From contig CALYLW010000430.1 of assembly GCA_944989445.1 (NCBI GenBank), positions 630,284-694,283 on the forward strand: 64,000 nt of DNA. Reading direction: 5' to 3'. The DNA comes from Ampullaceana balthica. Taxonomy: Eukaryota > Mollusca > Gastropoda > Lymnaeidae. Below are positions 1 to 11,169 of this stretch, piece after piece. The notes beneath the pieces were generated by a model. It was not told the origin of the DNA. It worked only from the letters and a program-made list of their open reading frames with translations, and made no database searches. How positions within the stretch are numbered: position 1 is the first letter of the stretch; each line of letters begins with the position of its first letter. A program made the translations under genes and the position numbers.

Positions 1-298
1 AAGTAACATGGACAGTGTTGTCCAAAAGTGAAGAGGTTAAAGTGTAAGTAACATGGACAGTGTTGTCCAAAAGTGAAGAGGTTAAAGTGTAAGTAACATG
101 GACAGTGTTGTCCAAAAGTGAAGAGGTTAAAGTGTAAGTAACATGGACAGTGTTGTCCAAAAGTGAAGAGGTTAAAGTGTAAGTAACATGGACAGTGTTG
201 TCCAAAAGTGAAGAGGTTAAAGTGTAAGTAACATGGACAGTGTTGTCCAAAAGTGAAGAGGTTAAAGTGTAAGTAACATGGACAGTGTTGTCCAAAAG
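1..298. repeat. 45-bp minisatellite, about 6.6 near-identical copies
   Basis: The unit begins AAGTAACATGGACAGTGTTG and repeats every 45 bp with almost no variation. The array is cut by the left edge of the window, so its true length is unknown. Near-identity of units suggests recent amplification. No coding role is supported. Confidence 0.95.
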
Positions 299-406
299 AT
301 TCATGTTTAATTGTTTTTGTTAAACATCAGCAAAAAGATCATTAAGTTAATTTCAAAACTTTAAATAACTAACTGAATTTCAAACCACTCCTTCTTGTAT
401 AACTTG

Positions 407-1172
407 TAGGGCTGTTAACGATTAATTTTTATTTAATCGTTAACTTTTGAGGAATTAACGATGAATGAATCGTTAATTTCAATTACGGTAAAGCCAAAAA
501 TTGAATTGTATGGTGTCATAAGTAACATTTATTAAATGTACTTGCGGAAAATCGAAATAACTCTGGAATGTCTTCTTTATATGACATCTTTTAACCAACT
601 ACACAAAAAGACAAGTTTGTTGACAATCGTTCACATATCTTTGATTGTCTCAGCTGAAGTTTCTGATACTGTAGTGGATGTTTGCTTTTCAGGTGATATG
701 TAAGCCAAGTGTTAAAACCATGCTAGAAATGTTCCCTTTAAGCAGCTCGGCTGCGCAAATATTTGACCGACGCCACGCAGGAGTTTAGAATCACCGCGCA
801 GCACATTTTGTAAAATATTGCACAAAAATGGACATTGTGCAACTTTGCACACGCGTTTTTTTTTAAAAACTTTGCACATGGACCAACGAAGCGTAGCCTT
901 AGAGGGAACATTGCATGGTAGGCAAACAATTTCTCTCAATGGACCCAATAACCTTTATCAACATTTTGAACATTCACGTCAGTCAATAGTTTAAAACCAA
1001 AATGTTCGTGTAATCGTCCGGAGATTAGTTTATATTTATCGGCCGAAATATTTTACTTTTCGACTTCCAGTTCATTTATAAGTGGTGGGTCGATTAATGT
1101 TTTAAAAAATTTAATCGTTAAAAAATTTTTAACGATTAATCGAGAAATTAATCGTTAATTTCCGCAGGCCTA
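407..1172. mobile_element. Non-autonomous hAT-type MITE, copy 1 (AT-rich, about 766 bp)
   Basis: The ends are TAGGGCTGTTAACGATTAAT and the inverted GGCCTA end, with AT-rich subterminal inverted stretches built from ATTAATCGTTAA motifs. The flanks read ATAACTTG (399-406) and ATAATTTG (1173-1180), matching at 7 of 8 positions, as expected for the 8-bp target duplication of hAT transposons. No transposase is encoded. A second copy lies at 44610-45420. Short minus-strand ORFs inside are chance products. Confidence 0.85.
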
Positions 1173-1460
1173 ATAATTTGCATAATAAAAGAGTTTAAAA
1201 TTGCAGTGACATCGCAGATAGCAGTGGGGAAGATTGCTGTGCGTTCCTCACATCTATTGTGACTATCCAATTTGGATATAAGGTTACATAACTTTCAACC
1301 CCGCAGATGGCAGTGTGACGTATTACTATGCCTACGGATGCTTGCAATTCTTATCGGGTATTTAGACAATCACTTCAAGTCATCACCAGTCATCGATCTG
1401 GATTAAACACTAGAATTATAGGGACTGCGTGTGCCCGTCGGAGCTCTCTTCTTTAACCAG

Positions 1461-2350
1461 AGCACCACTGACAGTGTGAAAGCAATGAGCACCACTGACA
1501 GTGTGACAGCAATGAGCACCACTGACAGTGTGACAGCAATGAGCACCACTGACAGTGTGACAGCAATGAGCACCACTGACAGTGTGACAGCAATGAGCAC
1601 CACTGACAGTGAGACAGCAATGAGCACCACTGACAGTGTGACAGCAATGAGCACCACTGACAGTGTGACAGCAATGAGCACCACTGACAGTGTGACAGCA
1701 ATGAGCACCACTGACAGTGTGACAGCAATGAGCATCACTGACAGTGAGACAGCAATGAGCACCACTGACAGTGTGACAGCAATGAGCACCACTGACAGTG
1801 TGACAGCAATGAGCACCACTGACAGTGTGACATCAATGATCACCACTGACAGTGTGACATCAATGATCACCACTGACAGTATGACAGCAATGAGCACCAC
1901 TGACAGTATGACAGCAATGAGCACCACTGACAGTGTGACAGCAATGAGCTACACTTACAATGTGACAGCAATGAGCTACACTGACAGTGTGACAGCAATG
2001 AGCACCACTGACAGTGTGACAGCAATGAGCTACACTGACATTGTAATAGCAATGAGCACCACTGACAGTGTGACAGCAATGATCACCCCTGACAGTGTGA
2101 CAGCAATGAGCACCACTGACAGTGTGACAGCAACGAGCTCCACTGACAGTGTGACAGCAACGAGCACCACTGACACTGTGACAGCAATGAGCACCACTGA
2201 CAGTGTGATAGCAATGAGCACCACTGACAGTGTGACAGCAATGAGCACCACTGACAGTGTGATAGCAATGAGCACCACTGACAGTGTGACAGCAATGAGC
2301 ACCACTGACAGAGTGACAGCAATGAGCACCACTGACAGTGTAACAGCAAG
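1461..2350. repeat. 27-bp minisatellite, 33 copies
   Basis: The unit is AGCACCACTGACAGTGTGAC plus AGCAATG. All 33 units keep exactly 27 bp, so several frames on both strands stay open. The plus frame from 1431 reads a 9-residue repeat, STTDSVTAM, after a short leader. Units differ by scattered substitutions, many of which change the residue. A pyrimidine-rich tract ending in CCAG stands directly before the first unit and could act as a splice acceptor. The array lies in the presumed intron 2 of receptor A, on the opposite strand. I treat it as a minisatellite, with a mucin-like exon as a weak alternative. Confidence 0.9.
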
Positions 2351-2565
2351 GTGTTACGGTTGAGACGCAGGGAACAAGATTAATCGTCATCTTCACCCGC
2401 GTGTGTACTTAACCACACAGTCAGGAATTCTCACCTGGACATATCCCCCTCCATTCCATTTAGGTTTTATTCAATGAAAGAAACCGTTATTGTAAATGTA
2501 TTTTGGCGAGGTGTAGAATCCTTATTAAACAAACGTTCAGAAATTAACTTATACAAATAATTACC

Positions 2566-3120
2566 GTATATACTCGTTCGCAAGCCGACCTTTTGGGGGC
2601 GGCTTGCGAGAGGGTCATTTACGTATTTCTGCATGGATATTGAATATATGTGTTGTTATTTTAGATCATCAAGGTCCTTTTCTACATTCTACAAGAATCG
2701 ACTGCTCTACCAGAAGCTATAATATATTATGAAACATCTGCACTTAATTTATTTAATCATTTTATTTATTTTTGTGAAAGTTTTAATAAATTGTTTTACA
2801 AATTTTGTTTTCAACAACGAATTTTAATGTAAGAGCTTTCGTCACTGTTTACCAAAGAATTTATTTTTAAAAAAAATACCGGTAACTCTTGCCTAAGAAA
2901 GAGCACAAAGAGAAAGAGAGGCAGTACAACGTAAACAATCATAATGAGCGATTTAGCTTATCCTTTTAAAAAAAATTGTACCATTTTGTTTAAGCTGTCC
3001 TATTATTAATGGTTCGGCTTGCGAGCGGATTATACACTTTTAATAGTTTTCTCTTCCAAAAGTGTGTGGGAGGGGGGGGGTCGGCTTATGAACGAACGGG
3101 CTACAGAACGAGTATATACG
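2566..3120. mobile_element. MITE with CGTATATACTCGTTC terminal inverted repeats
   Basis: The left end reads CGTATATACTCGTTCGCAAG followed by CCGACC. The right end is its inverted counterpart, ending GAACGAGTATATACG, with a GGTCGGCTT block inside. The inner part is AT-rich with no credible ORF. A clean target duplication was not seen, so the superfamily is open. Confidence 0.75.
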
Positions 3121-3735
3121 TTTTTTAAAATTAATAATCATAATACTATCAATAATAAAAAATGATACAATAATATGATATTTACCTAATTCCATTGAGT
3201 TTTATAGATTATACATTCACACTCTTTCGTGTCTCTCGCAATCAAGTTATATTTAGTAAGTTAACTAACATAAAATATTTGCATACATTTAAGATCAAAA
3301 TGGAAGTAATATCTTATTGCATCATCATTTGGGCACAGAGGAAACAAAGCAAATAGGCGCATAAAAAAATTGAGGCACAGTGAAGTAAATATTAACAGGG
3401 AAAGTCCAACAATTCTACTCTTGTATAGACAGATAATAACATTGTCTGGACCTTTGATGTATTGAGCTTCAAAGTTAAACTCTTGTAAAATTAGAGTCCT
3501 TATTGTAATACTAAAATTACCAAATTTTGAATTTTTTCCTATTCCTTCAATTCTGTAGCCTACGAATTAAAAGAGGATAAAAGGCGACGTTTAAAGTTAT
3601 CTGCAATGCATTAGGCAAAGCTCTATACTAAAGAGACAAAATTATTTTTAAGTCGTGTACAGAGTTCGGCCGAATGAATGTATAGGATGACAGATGTAAG
3701 ATGTGTTAATGCAAATTGTATAATGTAAACCAAAC
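3121..3735. other. AT-rich intronic sequence beside receptor A exon 2
   Basis: This is the donor-proximal part of intron 2 of the minus-strand receptor. I see no gene, no clear repeat unit and no further receptor exon here. Confidence 0.5.
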
Positions 3736-3900
3736 CTGTTGTAGACCAGTGGGTAGGAGATAGACAGACATCTGTCCAAGGCGAGTAAGACCAGACTGGA
3801 CACTGTCGACATGAAGGCTGTAATAGCAAAACTCATCGAGCTGAGGCAGACATATTTACCAAGGTTCCCCTCAAGACCATTGCTACCCTGACCACCGATG
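3736..3900 (-). CDS. Receptor A exon 2 (TM3 and second intracellular loop)
   Basis: The acceptor is CTCATTTCAG (intron side, ending at 3901) and the donor is AACAG then GTTTGG (from 3735), the same junction as in receptor B. The 165-bp exon is six bases longer than its partner. The extra residues fall in the first extracellular loop, which reads IGGQGSNGLEG here and SALWVNIAG in B, so the usual loop tryptophan is missing in A. The end of TM3 and the following loop, ALDRCLSISYPLVYN, is identical in the two genes. Confidence 0.9.
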
Positions 3901-5186
3901 CTGAAATGAGAACAATGATTGTTTAAGTTTAATGTTACATTTCGAGGTTAGTTAACAGTTCAGATTGCACATTTTTTATCGTTTCGAAATTTCCTGCAAG
4001 ATGTCGAATAATTGGAAGATCAACTTCACTGGTTTAGCCGTGCCAGGGGAAAGCTGTACTTCAGAGGTATTTTTCTGCCTGGCGGATAATGGGCGAACAA
4101 ACAACATGAGGAGCGTCTAAAAATATGGGAGTCAAGAAATAAATTAGGGAAGCCTGCTAAACCAAGTGGGAGGGGAAGATAAATTCAAACATTGATTCAG
4201 TTGCTGACCATTGGTGATTCTTGGGATCAATCGGACAGATTACCCGTGAAACATCTTTGTTAGATCTGGAAATCGCACAGGTAGAGGACACCTAAAACAT
4301 CTTTGGTAGCTCTGCAGATCAAACAGGTAGAGGGCAGCTGAAAGGCGATCTTGGAAGAAAAATGAGAATCATTACTTACAAGATGTCAAGGATCCGTCTA
4401 AGACAAAATATTGTTCTTCTAAAGAACATTGACACCATAACGCAAACGTGTCCAAATTAGCATCGCTGATGAAATTTTGCCACTGAGTTACATATGTACA
4501 TATCCGAAGTCTTGCTACTGATATAATTATATTTCTTTGCAAAGTAAAGAATTTCTTTGTTTAAAAATTGATTTGTAAAAAATGTTTCACAATCTATATT
4601 AAGAGCTCATTAAAGAACCTTTTCACATACCATACACTGTCATTAGAAAACCCAGATTTCCTCTTGGCTTGAAATGCATGGAATTCGTTCACTTACACGA
4701 CAGTATGAAAACACTTATTTCTACACAACTTTTCCAATATCCTTTATGATTACTTACATTTGACTACTAATGACAAACAACCTCTCATTGCTACAATACG
4801 TTTAGTCACGCTCGTTGTTAATTATCAGATTTTATCAATTCATAAAATATTTATTATTTGATCCATTGTCTGAAACACCACCAATCCCACATAAATAATA
4901 CTACAAAGATTAGGCTATGTACCTACCCCAGCTGTAGGGTCAGTTTTATAAATGTTGTAAACCCAACAAGCAGATCAGATACAGCAAGAGACGCTAGGTA
5001 CAGATCAGGGGCGGACCGAAAACTTGGGGTCATCCTGATGGCCAGTAGAATCACGAAGTTCCCCGCAATGACCACAAGGCCTAAGACTATGGTGAAGATA
5101 ACGGAAAATATCGTCACGTGTTCAACGTCGTCAGAGCTAAGGGGCAGAGAACTCATAGAATTGTTGGCAACAGTTGTTTCATTCAT
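3736..5186 (-). CDS. Orphan class A (rhodopsin-like) GPCR, paralogue A, first two coding exons
   Basis: This is the 5' part of a seven-transmembrane receptor. Exon 1 (5186 to 4927) and exon 2 (3900 to 3736) join in phase 2 across a 1026-bp intron. The joined product has an N-terminus with N-glycosylation sites (N2, N8), TM1 with GN at 42-43, TM2 with the LAVSDLL motif (Asp71), the conserved TM3 cysteine in KYVCL, and a DRC box in place of DRY. Exon lengths and phases copy those of paralogue B at 36156-57233: both first exons are 260 bp. In exon 2 about 36 of 43 aligned residues from NLGKY onward are identical. The gene starts divergently from B, about 31 kb away. Exons for TM4-7 were not found in 1-3735 and should lie left of the window. 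TM3 has Ala where amine receptors have Asp3.32, so a monoamine ligand is unlikely. The ligand is unknown. Confidence 0.88.
3901..4926 (-). other. Intron 1 of receptor A
   Basis: GT-AG intron with donor GTAGGT and acceptor TTTCAG. It is AT-rich with no tandem array and no recognisable mobile element, unlike intron 1 of receptor B. Confidence 0.75.
4927..5186 (-). CDS. Receptor A exon 1 (N-terminus, TM1, TM2)
   Basis: The start is the ATG at 5186. Two bases upstream is a strong acceptor-like TTTTCTTTCAG, so a 5' UTR intron probably ends at 5189. The 87-residue reading is collinear with exon 1 of receptor B: N43 and D71 take the same numbers, and 26 of 44 residues from 44 to 87 match by hand count. 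The exon ends CTGGG before GTAGGT (donor at 4926), leaving phase 2. Its intron begins with ordinary sequence and lacks the donor repeats seen in receptor B. Confidence 0.9.
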
Positions 5187-5190
5187 GACT

Positions 5191-5713
5191 GAAAGAAAAC
5201 ATTCGTCACCTTCAGCAAAAGTTATATTTAATTAAACAGATTTATGGAAGCGTTTTAACTAAAACTAAAGCGTGTGTTATATAGGAAAGTACTAATCAAT
5301 CATATTCTATCCTTCACAATTGGTAAAACCTTCAAGTAATATTTTATTTCTTTTTATACTTGTAGATTAGCTCTCATGCTGGTGGTAACATATGTGTTGA
5401 ATACAACAAATAAAAAAAAAGATTTTTATTAACCTGCTTTTATTCAAATGCGTTCTTATTGGCTAGCCATGGTCCGAGACCGCACGGGTGCATGGGTAAA
5501 CTATGAGTCATGGGCAAGTGATATTTCAGCGGGTCTCACGTAAGTGACCCATCGGATCTCAACACCAAGTTTCAGCTCAATCGAGCAATGCGAAGTGCGT
5601 TAAATTGACTTTGCAAGATGTGACGCTAAAAGACAGAATTGCATGCCAAATAAAAGCGTGTAATAATAAACAATGGGGTGAAATGTTCAAGGGTTTGATA
5701 TTTTATGAGATTC
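5191..5713. other. Upstream flank of receptor A
   Basis: This should hold the 5' UTR intron or promoter side of receptor A. A segment near 5470-5630 (GGGTCTCACG, AAGTTTCAGCTCAATCGAGC) resembles the short motif found in the Helitron-derived block at 35990-36040, so it may be an old repeat fragment. No promoter motif was identified with confidence. Confidence 0.35.
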
Positions 5714-5817
5714 TAAACTGTAAAAAGACAGATTCCAAGAGACATGGCATAAACTGTAAATAGACAGGTGCATAGAGACATGGCATAAACTGTAAATAGA
5801 CAGATGCCAGAGACATA
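5714..5817. repeat. 36-bp minisatellite, left part, about 3 copies
   Basis: The unit begins AAACTGTAAATAGACAGATG and continues CCAAGAGACATGGCAT. The same unit resumes at 6585, so this is the left part of one array split by an insertion. Confidence 0.9.
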
Positions 5818-6584
5818 AAATAGAAACCGGAAGTTTATCAAAATGGAGGAACCTAAATTGCCCTGCTGTCTATCAAATTCAAGAATGGACAAGCGCTGGA
5901 GAAATTTACAACGTACAAATGTAGAATGAGGAAGTTGGAGATATCAAGGGGTCGATCATCGAATTGAATTCCCTCTATGCCCGTCTGATGTTGTATTTTG
6001 CTTGGACTTGTCATTTTGTGGCTGTTTAATACTTTTACTATTAATCCCGAAGTTACAATCGAACAACGTCATCTCAAGTAGAGAGCGTTCTTTCGTTGAC
6101 TTGAGCGTTGTCTTGGCGTGTGTAACTTATTACAAGAGTGGTAGTGATACTGAACTCTCGCTACACGGTGACTCGGTTCCACCTGATGGAAGTGATACAG
6201 TCTACAACGAACCACGGGACGACCATTGCGATTAAACTTCTTGGTGGAATCTTGAGAACGAGGCCACGCCTAACAGGCATGCTTAGCCATGAACTCTTGA
6301 TTTAAGTGTGTGTATTTGTCTTGTTATTATTTCTAGATCAGGATCTTCATCATGGATTCCTGTTTTGCTAAGGACATTCTTGCTCCATCAAATTAACAAT
6401 TTATGACGGTGATGCGTCCATTTCTGAACATTTATATGAAATTTTGTGTGTATAACTATATTTAGGAAGATTTAGAGTGCAGTGTGTTTTATGTAGTTGT
6501 TGAACATGTTTGTAAAGCGCTGTGAGCAAAGATGCAGGCTGGGGTACTGGGCTATAAAAGTGAGCAAATAATAATAATAATAAT
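5818..6584 (+). mobile_element. LINE or SINE 3' tail inserted in the 36-bp array
   Basis: The right end reads TGTAAAGCGCTGTGAGCA, then GGGTACTGGGCTATAAAAG, then an (ATA)n tail. This is the kind of conserved 3' tail known from L2/CR1-like LINEs and their SINEs. The insert sits between two parts of the same 36-bp minisatellite, with ATAAA at both junctions as a possible short target duplication. A 77-residue ORF near 6002 has no recognisable domain. The rest of the insert is unassigned. Confidence 0.6.
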
Positions 6585-6872
6585 AAACTGTAAATAGACA
6601 GATGCCAAGAGACATCGCATAAACTGTAAATAGACAGATGCCAAGAGACATGGCATAAACTGTAAATAGACAGGTGCCAAGAGACATGGCATAAACTGTA
6701 AATAGACAGATGCCAAGAGACATGGCATAAACTGTAAATAGACAGGTGCCAAGAGACATGGCATAAACTGTAAATAGACAGATTCCAAGAGACATGGCAT
6801 AAACTGTAAATTGACAGATGCCAAGAGGCATTGCATAAACTGTAATTAGACAGATGCCAAGAGACATGGCAT
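6585..6872. repeat. 36-bp minisatellite, right part, 8 copies
   Basis: 288 bp, exactly eight 36-bp units, of the same sequence as 5714-5817. Units differ at a few positions, such as GATTCC for GATGCC. Confidence 0.93.
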
Positions 6873-8280
6873 ATAGATAATGTGAGATGACACTCTTCAT
6901 TTATTATTTATTATAAGTCTTGATTTGAAATTACAAACAATCATTAACCACCGTGCATCCTTTACTTGATATAGACTAAGACAGTTAAAGTACATTTTAT
7001 TGGAAATATCATCAAGATTACATAATACAAGATAGGTCACTTGAATTACTTTAAATTATACAGATTATTTCAATTACATTATTTTAAATAAGTTACTTGA
7101 ATTAGTTTAAATTAGACAGGTAAATTCAATTATATTATATTAGTCAAGTCATTTCACCCAATAAGAAAACTATTTTATTACCTGGATGTCGACACGTGTG
7201 GTGATTGACTTCTATTTTGAACTGGTTCATTCATGACTTGTTTGACTGTGACATGTCCGGTGCCTGTTCACTAGACAATCTCTAGGAGCAGACGACAAGC
7301 TGTAGTACTGTAGAAAAGCCGGCTCGCCAATCACTGCCATCACCTATATTGCGTCTGAAACAAGAGAGCACGCGCTTCCAACTTGTCTCTCACGTCTGTT
7401 GTCGGACTCAGCTGGGCGCTAACCCAATAACCTGTAAACACCGCATACCATGACCTGGGGAAAATGTGAAAATAATGGGCCCGGTCCCCGATGTTTAAAC
7501 ATCTTGAAGACAAATTTTTATAAAATACATGTGTACATTTGACCTTTATGACTGATCGTCCATTAATGACGTCATCAAAGATGTGTGTGTGTGGGGGGGG
7601 GCATGTAAACTTTATGAAGATTTGTGACAAGAGGACGTGGGGAGGGGAAGTCATTATAAATTAAGGACTTTCCCCATGATTGTCTTACCGTTAAAATATT
7701 TTTTTCTATTTTCTAGGTAACCATGGCGTTCCTTGATTTATTATTCCTCCACTATGTGTCAAAGTCGATATTATTGTACGGGTTCTTAAGGGTTAATTGA
7801 GACACACGATTTGAGTCAGTGGGTCTAAACATATGAGAAACAGTGCACCTCGAAAGTGTATAAAAAATCTCAAATGTTGCTTACCACAAAAATGTTAGAG
7901 TAATTATCTGAACTTTGTTAACTATTTTTTAACATCCAAGACTATTGACCTCACTAGCATTATAAAGAAAATACCATACATCAATAAAAATGGTGAAATC
8001 TAAAATAGTAGCAATCAATGGCTTCAATAACTGTGGATTTATTTTGCGCTGTCCACCAAAAGCCTCTAGATATGAACCACAAATGTATTTTTATATACTT
8101 TTTTTCCCTTTATGCCATTTAAATTAGGATATCAAGTGACTTTTCCTGATTTAATTCTCAGCTTCCAAATAATGCACTAAAGAGTTTAGCGCCCTTTGCA
8201 CGACTTGGGATACACTGTAGGTTTACAAGAAATGGTCTCAACTGATTTGCTTTGTTTGATATAATCAACTTCACCGCTCG
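6873..8280. other. AT-rich intergenic stretch, no gene recognised
   Basis: It has a weak GTTACTTGAATTA-like repetition at 7030-7150, a short G-run at 7590 and no ORF with a recognisable domain. Minus-strand ORFs here look like chance readings. Confidence 0.5.
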
Positions 8281-9458
8281 AAGCATTGGCATCTTATTGA
8301 CTACGCCATCGTGAGGAAGAGGGACAGGCAGGATGTACGAGTGACCAAGTCCATTTGTTGCGCTGAATGCTGGACAGTCCACCGCCTCATCATCCCCAAA
8401 CTCAACATCCACATTCAGCCTAAACGGCGCCCACAAGGGAAGAAGGCTTCCAAACGGCTAAATGTTGCCCAAACTAATGACCGCCAGCTGCAAGCAGTCC
8501 CTGGTGGATGCTCTGGAAGAGCGCTTGAAATCCACCTCTCCGGACAACCAGAACGTGGAGGCAGACTGGGCGTCCCTCAGAGAGCTGATTTACACCACAG
8601 CTTCAGAGACTCTGGGGCACCAGACCAGGAAACATAAGGACTGGTTCGATGAGAACTGCAAAGACATCAAGCAGTTATTGGATGAGAAACACCTCCTACA
8701 CCAAGCTTACCTCAATAATCCCAGGTCCACGGCAAGGAGAGATGCACTCAACAACATACGCAGGACTGTACAGCAAAAGCTCCGTCAGATGCAGGACGAT
8801 TGACTCAGCAACAAAGCCGACGAGATCCAAGGCTATGCAGACAAGCGTGACTATAAAAACTTCTACAACGCCTTGAAAGAAACCCCCTCCTCAGCGCAGA
8901 CGGTAACACTCTCATCGTAGACAAAGAGAAGATCTTGGAGAGGTGGGCCGAACATTTCGAAAGCGTTCTAAATCGCCCTTCGACAATCAACGAAGAAACC
9001 ATCAATCGTCTCCCCCAAGTGCCCACAAACAAAGCACTGGATGACCCCCCAACCTTGCTCGAGATCCAGAAAGCAATTTATCTTCTCTCCAGTGGCAAAG
9101 CACCTGGTTCTGACGCCATACCAGCTGAGGTCTACAAGGAGGGAGGAACAGCCCTGACTGAAAGGCTACATCATCTATTTCTCTTGATGTGGCAGCAAGA
9201 GACGATCCACAGGACTTCAAAAATGCCATCATCATACATCTATATAAGCGAAAAGTTAGTAGACAGTCTTGTGACAACCACAGGGGCATATCCCTGCTTT
9301 CTATTGCAGGAAAGATCCTTGCCAGAATCCTGCTCAACCACCTCGTGGTCCACCTTGACCAAGGACTCCTGCCTGAAAGTCATTGTGGATTCCGAAAAGA
9401 GCGAGGGACCATTGACATGGTGTTCGCTGCCAGGCAGCTGCAATTGCGGAAAATAGTT
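8281..9458 (+). pseudogene. Truncated non-LTR retrotransposon ORF2 (endonuclease end, linker, RT start)
   Basis: The reading starts mid-endonuclease with HLIDYAIVRKRDRQDV and CWTVHRLIIPKLN. LINE endonucleases of the APE type normally read S/T-D-H here, so the V before H probably destroys catalysis. A charged linker follows (KDWFDENCKDIKQLLDEKH), then RT block motifs GKAPGSDAIPAEVY and, in another frame, NHRGISLLSIAGKILARIL and GLLPESHCGFRKERGTID. Frameshifts near 8800 and 9220 and loss of both ends, including the FADD box, show that it is dead. It abuts a hAT remnant to the right. It could belong to a CR1, RTE or related clade; I cannot decide from this piece. Confidence 0.88.
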
Positions 9459-9519
9459 CCTTATGGGAATAACGATACTACCAATTAATTGTCCATTTTT
9501 TTGGCTTAACTTTATCATC

Positions 9520-10139
9520 ATCATCAGGGTTATGTCACGTGACCTAATGTTTACTGGCGAAAGGGCATCCGAAGTAGATTCCGATACAAAATTTGACTCA
9601 ATACCAAGACATCGAGTTCGTTGGAAGAAAAGACAGTTTGATGAAAATCCGGATGAGCCCATAATTGATGCACAGAAAAATACAAAATTTAATTCTTTTA
9701 CCACCTTGTTGACACTACAATCAAATCTTTAGAACAAAGATTTCTTCAGCTGCAACATCACAACAGTTACTTATGTTTTCTATATAGTATATATGAAATA
9801 AAAGATGTCAGTTCTTCTATTATAATTTTGGAAAATTGCAAAGATTTAGAAATCATTTTAACTGATGGAGAATCATCGGATATAAATAGCAGGGAACTTG
9901 GTGAGGAAATAGATTTAGTGCCTTTGGAAGTTTTAAATTTATAAAAAAATGAATTATGCTCCAAACTATAGCATTGCTTTACGAATCGTACGAATTCTTC
10001 CAATGAGTGTTGCATCCGGGGAACGTAGTTTTTCAAAACTAACACTATAATCAAGAACTATTTGAGTACAACAACATCCCAAACAAGATTGTCAGGTTTC
10101 GCTATATTAGCAATTGAGTATGAACTTAGCAACAGCTTA
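9520..10139 (+). pseudogene. hAT transposase C-terminal remnant
   Basis: The plus-strand reading has RRHRVRWKKRQFDENP-like sequence (9600-9650), a central region ending in PLEVLNL, then a frameshifted block with SVASGERSFSKL and later NYLSTTTSQ. Together these are the hAT C-terminal dimerisation domain, as in the ZMYM1-type animal transposases. In-frame stops near 9940-9970 and a frameshift near 10045 show that it is broken. The N-terminal zinc finger and catalytic core are absent, because the piece starts beside a LINE fragment. Confidence 0.82.
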
Positions 10140-10140
10140 A

Positions 10141-10440
10141 ATGTATCAATATATGTATCAATATATGTATCAATATAGTATCAATATAGTATCAATATAT
10201 GTATCAATATATATATCGATATATGTATCAATATACGTATCAATATATGTATCAATATATGTATCAATATATGTATCCATATATGTAACAATATATGTAT
10301 CAATATATGTATCAATATATGTATCAATATATCTATCAATATATCTATCAATATATCTATCAATATATGTATCAATATATGTATCAACATATGTATCAAT
10401 ATATGTATCAATATATGTATCAACATATGTATCAATATTT
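10141..10440. repeat. 12-bp array (ATGTATCAATAT), about 25 copies
   Basis: The unit is ATGTATCAATAT with variants CTATCA, ACGTAT and CATATG. Every frame is open because the unit has no stop in most phases, so the Tyr/Ile-rich ORFs here are artefacts. A two- to three-unit reverse-complement scrap sits near 16136-16170. Confidence 0.95.
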
Positions 10441-10690
10441 GTCAAGATCGTGTCAAGTCGAATGGGGAAAAAATCTTAATTCAAAAAAACATATTTTAGG
10501 CCCCGGCCCCGAAGACATGGGCATTAAGAGTACAATGCACTATAATATTTTAAATGGGCCATCAAGTTTTTATGTACCAAGTTTTGTTAAGAACCACCCA
10601 TTTACCCAGTAGCCAACGCTTAAACTAAATGTTATATAGCTCAAATAAGGTTAAAACATGACACTTTGCGCCCCAATGAGAGGTTATTAT
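10441..10690. mobile_element. Helitron-family internal fragment
   Basis: It has GGGGAAAAAATCTTAATTC, a GGCCCCGGCCCCGAAG block, GGACATTA-like and AGTAGCCAACGCTTAAACTA motifs. These recur in the same order inside the Helitrons at 24360-24900 and 47450-47950. Neither end of the element is present. Confidence 0.7.
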
Positions 10691-11022
10691 AATTTATTGT
10701 TGCCAGTTACCATTGCGGTATTGTACTCAACAACTTTGCAACTTTCGTGGCGATGGTATGAGTGCTGTAGTAAAGCATAAAGGAAAAACAGACAGTGTGA
10801 CACACATTTATGTTTACATATGTAGCAGTGTGCACACGCACCGCGCTGCACTATGTGCACAGCAGCTCACTAATAGAAAAAAAAAGAAAGTGGCGCGATA
10901 GAAAAAGAGTTACAGGCGTGACATCAATGGAGGAGCGTCTAGTGATTGTTGATTAAACTGTACTGTTATAATAATTCCGCTTAGTGTGTTTTGTGTTCCA
11001 TAGTTTATTCAAAGCCACACTC
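10691..11022. other. Unassigned stretch
   Basis: Contains only a short ORF with no domain and a poly-A-rich patch near 10877. Nothing recognisable. Confidence 0.4.
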
Positions 11023-11024
11023 GG

Positions 11025-11025
<1 letters not shown>

Positions 11026-11059
<34 letters not shown>
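11026..11059. repeat. (CA)n microsatellite
   Basis: About 17 CA dinucleotides, followed by a short ATAT run, close to the 3' end of the minus-strand LINE. Confidence 0.95.
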
Positions 11060-11068
<9 letters not shown>

Positions 11069-11169
11069 TCTCCACAAACTATCGTTACTACGTGAAACAC
11101 TTTTGAAAATAAACATTCTTATTAAATGAATAGATACAAGATAACTCACACATGAACTTGAACTATCCC

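Noticed and set aside
1431..2363. 310-residue plus-strand ORF and the minus-strand ORFs over it, as a protein gene
   Set aside because: They come from a 27-bp array whose unit has no stop in several frames on both strands. No flanking exon or domain was seen. The acceptor-like lead is kept as a finding only.
1..3735. Exons 3-5 of receptor A
   Set aside because: I looked on the minus strand for the TM4 tryptophan region, the TM5 exon and the NVFIY end and found nothing. The sequence there is arrays and MITEs.
6002..6235. 77-residue plus ORF with a hydrophobic start
   Set aside because: It lies inside the insertion that splits the 36-bp array and has no homologous domain I can name. A signal peptide reading cannot be excluded but lacks support.
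8158..8436. 92-residue minus-strand ORF
   Set aside because: It overlaps the plus-strand LINE reading and has no domain.
10141..10479. Tyr/Ile-rich ORFs
   Set aside because: Reading of the 12-bp ATGTATCAATAT array.
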